A stretch of DNA of 64,000 nt from DSWT01 sp035373625. Its GTDB lineage: Bacteria; Chloroflexota; Anaerolineae; B4-G1; SLSP01. Shown here one piece after another: positions 33,396 to 43,500 of this stretch (the first letter of the stretch is position 1; each line of letters starts with the position of its first letter). The stretch lies in contig DAOSNS010000020.1 in NCBI GenBank assembly GCA_035373625.1, positions 1 through 64,000 of the forward strand. Reading direction: 5' to 3'. The position numbers were made by a program, and so were the translations under genes. The notes beneath the pieces were generated by a model. It searched no databases. It saw only the letters and a list, made by a program, of their open reading frames with translations, and was not told the DNA's origin.

Positions 33396-36300
33396 ATGGA
33401 AAATTCAACGCGCTTTTACACCCCGAGCATCTATATTCCCGAAGATCGTCGCCGGGCCATTGCGCAAGGGGAAACACTCCCCGACCGCACCTGGGGCGCC
33501 GCGCTGTTTGCCGATATTTCTGGCTTTACCCCGCTGACAGAAGCTCTCACCCGCATCTACGGCCCCAAACGCGGCGCAGAAGAACTGACCCATCAGTTGA
33601 ACCGCGTCTATGACGCTCTGGTTGCCGAAGTCGAACGTTACGGGGGCAGTGTGATCGGCTTTGCCGGCGATGCCATTACGTGCTGGTTTGCCGAAACGCC
33701 CGAATCGCTGAAGATAGCCTCTTTGCGTGCCGCCCGCTGCGCTTTTGCCATGCAGGCGGCGATGGAGGCCTTCACCAATGTATCCCTACCCGCCGGAGAA
33801 ACCGTCTCATTGGCGGTGAAAACCACGATTGCCACTGGTGCGGCGCGACGCTTCCTCGTTGGCGACCCCAATATCCAACTCATTGATGCCCTGGCCGGCG
33901 AGACACTGGCGCGTATGGCAGCCGCCGAACATTACGCCGAGCGCGGCGAGGTGGTGACGGACGTCCACACTGCCATGCTTCTGGGGCGGAAGGTGCGCAT
34001 CCAGGACTGGCGGCCTCCTTTGAGCGAAGACACGAACGAGGAATGTTTTGCGGTTGTCGAGGATGTCCTGTTGGCGTTGGGCGATATCGGGCCTTTCGAC
34101 ACATCACCGCCCCCCGTGCTTCCCCCTGAGGTCGTCAAGCCCTGGCTGCTGCCGGCCGTTTACGCGAGCCTGCAGGAGGGGGCGGGAGAACCCCTCGAAA
34201 TGCGCCGTGGCGTGGTTGCGGTGTTCCTGGGCTTCCGGGGTATTGATTACGATCACGACGAGCAGGCCGGTGACAAACTCGACCGTTATATCCGTTGGGT
34301 GCAGAGGATGTTGCTGCGATACGATGGCGCCCTCTTGCAGCTCATCATCGGCGACAAGGGCAATTATCTCTACGGCACCTTCGGGGCGCCGATTGCCCAC
34401 GAGGACGATTCCCAACGTGCGATCAGCGCTGCGTTGGAACTGCTCGATCCACCCGCCGATCTGGAATTCATCGGCCCGGTTCAGATCGGCATAGCGCAGG
34501 GTACCATGCGTACCGGCGCCTACGGCAGTGCCACCCGCTGTACTTACGGTGTTATCGGCGACTCGGTCAACCTCGCGGCACGCCTGATGCAGAATGCCGC
34601 ACCGGGACAGGCGCTGGTCAGCAGCCATGTCCAGGAAGCGGCAGCCCAAGATTTCCGCTGGGAGACGCTGCCGCCGATCACCGTCAAGGGCAAATCGAAA
34701 CCTGTCCCCGTAGCACGCCCACTCAGAAAAGCGCAGCGCGTCCACGTTGCCATCCGCAATGGGATGGTGGTCGGTCGTGAGGCGGAGTTGGCAGAATTGT
34801 GCGCAGCGCTCCGGCCGATTTTCGAGGGGCGTTTTGGGGGAATGGTGTACGTATACGGCGAGGCCGGCGTAGGGAAAACGCGCCTGATTTACGAATTGCG
34901 CGCGCGTTTGATGCAGGAACACAGCTTTTCGTGGTTCACCTGTCCTACCGATCCCATCTTGCGCCAGTCCCTCAATCCCTTCAAGTATTTTCTCCGCCAG
35001 TACTTCGGTCAGAATATCGAAAATACCGAGGAAACCAACAAGGTCAATTTCAAAGAAATGCTCCGCGCCCTGCTCACCAGCCTGCAAAGCTCCGACAAGC
35101 CGGGAGTCGCCGCGCTGGTGACGGAGTTACAACGCACCCAATCCATGCTAGGGGCGCTGGTGGACTTGCACTGGTCGGATTCCCTCTACGAGCAATTGGA
35201 GCCTGAGCTGCGTTTCAAGAACACCCTCAGCGCCTTCAAGACGTTGGTCCAGGCCGAAAGTCTGCGTCAGCCGGTGATTCTGCACGTCGAGGATGCCAAC
35301 TGGCTGGATGATGACTCGTATGAACTGCTGGCCACCCTCACCCTCAATGCCGCCGACTACCCGTTTGTGGTGCTGCTCAGCGGGCGCTACCGCGACGACG
35401 GCAGCCCTTTCCACATCACGACACCTCCCAACGTTCCCGAACACACGCTCGACTTGAACGCGCTTTCACCGGAGGGCGTGCGCCTGATGGTGCAGCAGAT
35501 GTTGAAAGCAGAAATCTCACCCGAATTCGCACAGTTCATGGCCCAAAAAACTGAGGGCAACCCCCTCTTTGTGGAGCAACTGACGCTGGACCTGCGCGAG
35601 CGCGAACTCATCCGGCAGCGCGATGGCGTCTGGACCATCGTCAGCCGCGAGATCGAGACTGTGCCCGCGACCATCAACGCGGTTCTCATTGCGCGCCTCG
35701 ACCGGCTGGCGGCGCAGGTGAAAGCGGTCGTGCAAACGGCTGCCGTCTTGGGGCGTGAGTTCGAGGTGCAGATTCTGTCGCGGATGTTGCGGGACGATGC
35801 CGAACTGTCGTACAAATTGCATCGGGCGGAAGAAGAAATGATCTGGCAGGCCCTGTCCGAGATGCATTACATCTTCCGCCACACAATGATGCGCGATGCC
35901 GCGTATGATATGCAGCTTCAAGCACGTTTGCGCGATTTGCACGCGCTGGCCGCCCAAGCGATGGAACAGGTTTACGCGGCCGAGCTGGCACCGCATTACG
36001 CCGACCTGGCCTATCACTACGGCAAAGCCGAGGATAGTCAACAGGAGTTCCACTACGCCCGGCTGGCCGGTGAGTATGCCGCTTCACGTTACGCCAATCA
36101 AGAAGCCATCGAGCACTATCAGCAGGCACTGCAAAGCCTGGCGCGCCTTGACCCGGCTGCGACCGTGGTGCAGCGTCAAGAGGTATACACGGCGTTGGCG
36201 GAGCTTGAAATCACCGTTGGAAAGTACGATCCGGCGCGCGAACATCTTGAGGAAGCCCTTGCCCTCGCTGCACATAGAGGAGACGAAGATGGACAAGGGC

Positions 36301-37409
36301 ATGTGTGCCGTTGGATGGCTCAGATGTATGAATTGCGTGGTGATTATGAAGAATCTCTGGAGTGGATCGAGAAGGGAGCCTCCATCCTGAGAGACCGACG
36401 GACGGCTGATGCCGCTGAACTGGCCTTGATCGCCGGGCTGATCTATAGCCGACGTGGCAGCTATGACGAAGCGACGCTGCAATTTCAGAAAGCTCTGCAA
36501 GTCGCGCAGTCCCTTGACGCGGCGACCATTCTGGCGCGCGCTTATAATGGCCTGGGAATGATTCATCTGAGAGACAACATCTCTGCTGCTATCGAGCATT
36601 TTCAACAAGCCTTTGCTCTGTACGAACGCGCCGGAGATATTCCGGGGCAAGCGAAGTCGCACAATCTCATCGCCAATGCCTATATTGAAATCGGGCAATG
36701 GCATGAGGCCGACTATCATTACCGTCAGGCGCGGGCTATCTTCGAGCAGATTGGTGACATCTACAACGGGGCGTTCAGTGATAACAATCTTGGCGAGATT
36801 GCATTGTATCAAGGGCGTCTGGATGAAGCCCTGATGTTCTATCACCAGGCGCTACAGGCGCTCGAACGGATCGGCGGGTCGGTGTATGTGCTGGGCGTTT
36901 TGCACATGAACCTGGGACACGTATTCATACGCCGTGGGGAAATTGATGCGGCTTTCGCAGAGCTGCGGACCGCCCAGCAGCACTTTGAACAGGCGCAGGT
37001 GCGTGACTTCTTGCCGGAATTGCATCGCCACTATGCCGAAGCCGCGCTTCAGGCAGGTGATCTGACCACTGCGATGGCCGAGGCACAGCAGGCTTTGACA
37101 TTGGCACAAGAACTGGAAATGCGCGGCGAAGAAGGTGATGCTTTGTGTGTGCTCGGCCAGATTTGTACGGCTCGAAAAGACTATGAAGCTGCTGCCACTT
37201 ATCTGCAAAAAAGCCTTGCCATCCGCACCGAGAGTGGCGACATCTACGAAGGTGCACGCACTCAACTGGCCCTCGCGCACCTCTACCATAGACAAGGGGA
37301 TAAGGCACAGGCCTGGGCTTTTTTGGAACATTGTACACCGGTCTTTGAGCGATTGGGGGCTGCGCTGGACCTGACCGACGCGCGTGCGTTAGAGCGGGAG
37401 TTAGCATAA
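33396..37409 (+). CDS. Soluble-adenylyl-cyclase-like protein: two cyclase domains, ATPase, TPR
   Basis: The 1337-residue protein has no signal peptide. Cyclase domain 1 (about 30-215) keeps both metal Asps: Asp40 (LFADISGFT) and Asp92 (GFAGDAITCWF). Cyclase domain 2 (about 270-445) lacks the metal Asp (VFLGFRGID) but keeps the transition-state pair Asn392 and Arg396 (GDSVNLAARL). The two halves therefore make one composite catalytic site, like the C1/C2 arrangement of mammalian cyclases. The base-recognition Lys usually before the second Asp-like loop appears to be Gln in domain 2 (LLQLIIGDKG). An ATPase follows with Walker A GEAGVGKT (488-495) and LHVEDANWLDDDS. TPR repeats fill about 860-1337. 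The layout matches human soluble adenylyl cyclase and related bacterial proteins. Input signal is unknown. Confidence 0.85.
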   Translation: MENSTRFYTPSIYIPEDRRRAIAQGETLPDRTWGAALFADISGFTPLTEALTRIYGPKRGAEELTHQLNRVYDALVAEVERYGGSVIGFAGDAITCWFAETPESLKIASLRAARCAFAMQAAMEAFTNVSLPAGETVSLAVKTTIATGAARRFLVGDPNIQLIDALAGETLARMAAAEHYAERGEVVTDVHTAMLLGRKVRIQDWRPPLSEDTNEECFAVVEDVLLALGDIGPFDTSPPPVLPPEVVKPWLLPAVYASLQEGAGEPLEMRRGVVAVFLGFRGIDYDHDEQAGDKLDRYIRWVQRMLLRYDGALLQLIIGDKGNYLYGTFGAPIAHEDDSQRAISAALELLDPPADLEFIGPVQIGIAQGTMRTGAYGSATRCTYGVIGDSVNLAARLMQNAAPGQALVSSHVQEAAAQDFRWETLPPITVKGKSKPVPVARPLRKAQRVHVAIRNGMVVGREAELAELCAALRPIFEGRFGGMVYVYGEAGVGKTRLIYELRARLMQEHSFSWFTCPTDPILRQSLNPFKYFLRQYFGQNIENTEETNKVNFKEMLRALLTSLQSSDKPGVAALVTELQRTQSMLGALVDLHWSDSLYEQLEPELRFKNTLSAFKTLVQAESLRQPVILHVEDANWLDDDSYELLATLTLNAADYPFVVLLSGRYRDDGSPFHITTPPNVPEHTLDLNALSPEGVRLMVQQMLKAEISPEFAQFMAQKTEGNPLFVEQLTLDLRERELIRQRDGVWTIVSREIETVPATINAVLIARLDRLAAQVKAVVQTAAVLGREFEVQILSRMLRDDAELSYKLHRAEEEMIWQALSEMHYIFRHTMMRDAAYDMQLQARLRDLHALAAQAMEQVYAAELAPHYADLAYHYGKAEDSQQEFHYARLAGEYAASRYANQEAIEHYQQALQSLARLDPAATVVQRQEVYTALAELEITVGKYDPAREHLEEALALAAHRGDEDGQGHVCRWMAQMYELRGDYEESLEWIEKGASILRDRRTADAAELALIAGLIYSRRGSYDEATLQFQKALQVAQSLDAATILARAYNGLGMIHLRDNISAAIEHFQQAFALYERAGDIPGQAKSHNLIANAYIEIGQWHEADYHYRQARAIFEQIGDIYNGAFSDNNLGEIALYQGRLDEALMFYHQALQALERIGGSVYVLGVLHMNLGHVFIRRGEIDAAFAELRTAQQHFEQAQVRDFLPELHRHYAEAALQAGDLTTAMAEAQQALTLAQELEMRGEEGDALCVLGQICTARKDYEAAATYLQKSLAIRTESGDIYEGARTQLALAHLYHRQGDKAQAWAFLEHCTPVFERLGAALDLTDARALERELA

Positions 37410-37430
37410 CCTTTGTCGGGGTTAAATGTA

Positions 37431-37545
37431 GCACGGGACTTTGCCCCGTGCGTGCGGGTGGGCGGGACGCCCGCAAAAGCTGATCGCTGAAGGCTGAAGG
37501 CCGAGAGCTGATCGCTGAACTTTATTGGAGATACCCGCATAACTT
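37431..37545. other. Non-coding hairpin and word repeats before the giant gene
   Basis: GCACGGG-ACTTTG-CCCCGTGC forms a hairpin (37431-37451), followed by a second short stem (GCGGGTGGGCGGGACGCCCGC) and the words GCTGATCGCTGAAGGCTGAAGG, repeated in part. The ribosome site AAGGAGGG and ATG follow at 37555-37569. Confidence 0.6.
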
Positions 37546-37566
37546 GACTACCTTAAGGAGGGTGCA

Positions 37567-40500
37567 ATGTATAACGGACGTTCAAATCGCAAGTTGGCCT
37601 TTGTGGTTTTGAGTCTGGCGATCGGTGCGGGGGCGCTGTGGCTCTTGCTGGCAATAGTCCACACTATGCCAACGGTGTACGTGCTTGCTGCCCCTGCGAT
37701 GCCGACCGCCCCCTCACGTGTAGCTGTGATCCCCGCACCCAATTCCCATGACGCGCCCCCTCATGCACCTGTCACCATCATCTTTGATGAAGCAATAGAC
37801 GAAGAGAGTGTGAATGACGATACCTTTGCGGTATTCGGTAGCCAAAGCCCGCGTGTTTCTGGCGACTATGTATTCACCGACCTTTCACGCAACATCACCC
37901 TGTTTCCTTCACGTCTCTATTTTCCCGGCGAGCTGATCCAGGCGACCGTTACCACCGGCACGCAAAACATCACCGGCGAGCATAGCCTTTCTTCAACCGT
38001 GTGGCAATTCCGCACAGGAGTGAGTGGCGGCTCTGGAATGTTTGAATCGCTGGCAACATTTTATTTGCCCATGGCAGGACGGGATGTGGTGCCGGGCGAT
38101 TTCGATAACGACCGTGATTTGGATGTCCTGCTGATCGGCGAGACCGGTGCGAATAGCGTATGGTTGAACGCGGGGGAGATTAGATTTGTGTCGGGTCCTG
38201 AACTCACCCCGACCATCGGCTGGAGCGCGGCCGCCGCCGTGGGCGATTTTGATGGCGATGGAAACCTGGATGTTCTGATTGCCAAACAAGATGCTGACGA
38301 GGTCTGGCACAATCAAGGCAACGGCGTATTGACCCTTACGCAATGGCTGGGCAATACGCCGAGTTATGATATTGCCGTCGGCGATGTGGATGGCGATGGC
38401 GATCTGGACGCGCTGGTGACAAAAGGATCCGGAACAGAAATCTGGGTCAATTTGGGAGGCCGGCAGGGTGGGACGCCTGGGATGTTCGGAGATGTCCTGC
38501 CCCCTCTCAATTCTCCTAACCATCAGGCCGTGGCTCTAGGCGACCTGGATGGCGACGGTGACCTGGATGCTTTTGTGGGATTGAGCGCCGGCACCGGCGA
38601 TGAAGTCTGGCTTAACGACGGCCTGGGGAATTTCAGCCAGACCGCGCAATCCCTGGATGTGGCTAATAGCCAGGATGTAGCTCTGGGCGACCTGGACGGC
38701 GACGGCGATGCGGATGCTTTTGTGGTGAACGATGTCAATGCCGGCAACACCGTCTGGATCAATCAAGGTGGCGCACAAGGGGGTACGCCGGGCTGGTTTA
38801 CCAATAATGGCCAGATATTGGGGGTTGCCAATAGCTATGCCGTGGCGCTCGGTGATGTGGATGCCGATGGCGACCTCGACGCGGTGGTCGCCAATAGCGG
38901 CGTGAGTGAGCGCGCTAACGTTGTCTATATCAACAATGGCCAGGGGCAGTTTGCTGCCCAACCGCTTCCCGACGATGCCCAAAGTTTTGGCATCGCGCTC
39001 GGCGACATTGATAACGATGGCGACCTGGATATCATCTCCGCCGACGACAACGCGCCGCCGGGCGTATGGCTGAACGAACCGCCGCGCTGCTTTGCCCAGC
39101 TCGAAACTGTGCCCGGCATAACCTATGCCAGCCTCAACGCCGAGGCTCTACAACAGGCTGTGGATGCTGCACCGGCCGGGGACACGGTCAAAGTGGCCGG
39201 TATATGTACGGGAGTCTCTATGCGCGCGGGTGTGTCGCAGACCGTCTATGTGGACAAGTCGTTGACCCTGCGCGGTGGCTATACGCCCGAGAATTGGGAG
39301 AGGTTCAATCCTGAAATCTATGCCGGACTGGATGCCCAAGGCGCCGGCCGGGTTGTTCTGATAACGGGCCCGGTCTCGGTGACGCTGGAGAATCTGGATA
39401 TTGCCTCTGGTGATGCGACCGGCCTGGGCGGCGGCTTGTCCTATGACGGCGCAGGCGGCGGTGTCTACGTCGTCAGCGCCACCGTCATCTTGCGCAACAA
39501 TCGTATCCATGACAACATTGCCGGACGTCAAGATCGGAGCGGAGGTGGGGGCGTCTATCTCTATCAAAGCCAGGCAACCCTGGAACGCAACCTCATCTTC
39601 AAAAATATCGCCGGAATGAGCAACGTTCCCGGCTTGAGTGGCGAAGGCGGCGGTATAGCTCTCAGTCAAAGCAATGCCACGTTGATCCGCAATCAGCTCC
39701 AGGATAACATGGCCGGCACTGTCGGTTTTGCTATCGGCGGCGGCATTTACTTTGAAGAGGGACTTTTGACCGGTGACGGCAACATCCTGCTCGGCAATAC
39801 GGCTAGCGGCAGTGCCGCCCAAGACGGCCAGGGCGGTGGAATTTTCGCCGGCTCCAACGGACAACTTGCGTTGGTCAACACCGTCTTTCAAAATAACAGC
39901 AGCGGCGCAACGGTGAGTTCCTTCGGCGCGGCGCTGGCACTTGGGGCCGCCACGGCGAATATGGCGCATACCACCTTTGTCAACAATACCGGCGGAGATG
40001 GCAGCGGCGTTTATGTGTATGGTGGTTCCACCCTCAACCTGACCAACACGCTGATGAGTGCCCACAGCATTGGCTTCGTCGTTTCTTCCGAGGATGTGGC
40101 GACGTTAGTGGGGATTCTCTGGCACACGGTTACCACGCCGACCATCGGAAATGGAACGGTTAACATCACCCACAGCCTCACCGGCGACCCGGCTTTTGCT
40201 TTTGACGGCCATCACCTTGAAGCTGAAAGCGACGCCATAGATGCCGGTGTGCTGGCGGATGTGTTTGATGACATGGATGAAGAACTGCGTCCAAGTGGCT
40301 CCGCGCCTGATCTGGGCGCGGATGAGTATTATCCACGTTGCTTCGCGCAACTGGCCAGCAGTCCGGGTACCACCTTCGAGAGCTTCAGTGCGCTGGCCGC
40401 GCAGGCCGCCGTGGATGCCGCAGCGTCCGGTGACCTGGTCAAGCTGGCTGGTTGGTGCGACGGCGTCAGCTATGCCGCCGGAGGGTACCAGAGCGTCTAT

Positions 40501-43500
40501 ATCACCAAACCGTTGACACTGCGCGGTGGTTATGACCATACCGATTGGAGCGCCCCACCTGTTGGCCTGACGCCGTTGAGCGGCATGGACTGGGGGCGGG
40601 TGATGCGTGTGGAAACCGGCGGCGTCGCGTTGGAGAACCTGGAGATCCGCAGGGGCAGAACAACGAATGATGGTAGCGGCCTGTATGCAACCGGCGATAT
40701 CACCTTAACCCATGTGAAGCTACATAAAAATACCGCCTACAGAATAGAGGGCCTTTCTGGCGACGACAGCGGCCAACCCCACGGCGTCTATGCACCGACA
40801 AGCGGCGGCGGTGGGGGGGCCTGGATTCGAGGACGGGCCGTTTTGCAAGACGTCGTCTTCCAGGATAACCAGGCGACCGACTATGGGGGCGGGTTGTATG
40901 TAGATGGCCCGGTACAGTTGACCGGCGCGCGCTTCATCAACAACATGGCCGCGAACGGTGGCGGGATGTACCTTTTCGGGAACGGCCACGCCGCACGGCT
41001 GGTCAACGTAATTTTCAGCCGCAACTACGCAGAGAACGATGGTGCGGCGTTATATCTGTTTGAAGTGGGTCCGACCAGCCGCGCCGACCTGCTCCACGTG
41101 ACGATTGCCGACCCCACACGGCGGGCGAATTCGGCGATCTACGTGCCCACCGGCACGGTCTACATCACCAACACCATTCTCGCCGATCATAACATTGACA
41201 TTCTGGCCCTGAGTGGATCACAAGTGTATGAGGATGCTAACCTGTTTGACGATACCCCTCAGTTTACCGGCATTGTCTTCAGCGGGGGGCATAGCCACGT
41301 CGGCACGCCGGCATTTGTGGATCCGGGAATGGACGATTATCACCTGCGCTCGGAATCTGCGGCGGTGAATGCGGCAGTGGATATGGGCATCCTCGTGGAT
41401 ATTGAGGGATTGCCACGTCCAAAGGGATCGGCTCCCGACATCGGCGCGCATGAGTTGCAGTTGGTAGACGGCGTCAACGTCTACGAAGATGACAACATCC
41501 CCAACGGCAATTGCACGCTGCGTGAGGCCATCATCGCCGCCAACACCGACAGGCCGGTGGATTTGTGTCCGGCAGGCAGCGGCGCGGATACCATCACCCT
41601 GGCTGAGGGCGTCTATCAGTTGAGTATTCCGGGCCAGGATGAAGACGGCAGCTGGACCGGTGACCTGGATGTGCATGACGTGCTTACCATTACCGGCGCA
41701 GGGCCGGAGGTGACGCGCATTGACGCACACAGGATAGATCGCGTCTTTGACATGTGCTTGAGCGGGCGCGTCGTCATTTCAGGCGTCACACTTATGGGTG
41801 GCGATGTTTCGGGCGCCGGTGGCGGTATTCGAGCTTGCCCCGGCGTGGATGTCGAATTGAACCGTGTTCATATCTATGACAACTATAGCGAAGAAATCGG
41901 CGGTGGACTATACGTTTTTGATAACCTCACATTGTACAATAGCACGGTTGATCACAACATCGCCGAAATCAGCGGGGGCGGCATTGCCATCTTCAGCGGC
42001 AGTCTGACGCTGCACGAGAGCACCATCTTCAGCAACACAACCTTCAACGACGGGGGTGGTATCTTTGCCGAATATGGCCACGTGTGGATGATCAACAGCG
42101 CGCTTTACAATAACGTTGCCACGTGGGGAGGCGGCGGGGTGCTGATCAACCAACCCACAGCGACCTTCACGCAAACCGGCGGCGCGATCTTTGGCAATCG
42201 CGCGCGGAACGGTGGTGGCGTGTTTGTCGGCGACGGAGAGGCATGGCTATACGGCGGTACAGTGCGCGACAACGTGGCCGAGGATTTTGGCGGCGGCCTC
42301 TTCGTCAACGGCCGGGCGACGCTCGATAGCGAAATGGTTCTCAGCAATACGGCAATGTTTGGCGGCGGCGTCCATGTGGATTTCGAAGGCGTGCTCACGC
42401 AGACCGGCGAAACCGTAGTTGCCTATAACACCGCCTGGGAAGCCGGCGGCGGCCTCAAAGTTTATGGACGTGGCCGGCTGCAAGATGGGCAAACGATCTA
42501 TAACCATGCAGCCTATGGCGGAGGGGTATATATAGATAATAGCGGCACATTGACTCTGGAAGGGATAAGCGCCATCCTCAGCAACACAGCAATCTACAAC
42601 GGCGGCGGCGTCTACCTTCTCGGCGACACGACGACATTCACACAAGCCGGTAATAGCCGGATCGCCCACAACCATACGATTAGTGAAGAGTCAGTTGGCG
42701 GCGGCGTCTTTGTAGATCATGGGCAGGCCTGGCTAACCGGCGGCGTCATCTACAGCAACACCAGCAGTTACGGGGGCGGCCTCTACATTTACGCGGGACA
42801 GGTGCTGTTGACGGACGGCATCATCGCCGAAAATGCGGCCTCGGAAGGTGGTGGCGTGCATATTAACTCAAGCGTCTTCACCCAAACCGGCGGCGCCATC
42901 GTGAATAACCATGCGGACTGGAATGGCGGCGGCGTCTATGTGACCGACGGCAGCTTCACGCTGGTCAACGGTCAGGTTGCCGGTAACACAGCCGGGGAAT
43001 ATGGCGGTGGTGTGTATGCCGATGTCGGTCTGGCGACGATGTATGCCGGTGAGATCTCCAACAATTCCGCCATTTGGGGCGGCGGGGTCGCAGCCAGGGA
43101 CCAGAATGCTTTCTGGCGGCAATTGGGGGGACGGGTAAACAACAACGTCGCCAGCACGCAAGGTGGTGGGGTCTTCCTCTACGATGCCTCCGGTGAAATG
43201 AGCGGCGGCATTGTGGCAGGTAACCAGGCCTATTTTGGCGGTGGGATGTATATCGGCAGCTCTGGGGTGTCTAATGTGTATACGCAGACCGGCGGCATAT
43301 TCATAGACAATCACGCCGCTTATGGCGGCGGCGGCTTCTATATCGCCGATGTACGCGCCCACATCCACAAGGTCGCTATCGTGAATAACAACGCCGATGA
43401 CACCGGAGGCGGCATCGCCAATGTTGGCAGCAATTTGGACCTGGTCAATGTCACCCTGAGTGGCAATTCGGCGAATGACGGTGGTGCGCTTTACAATTAT

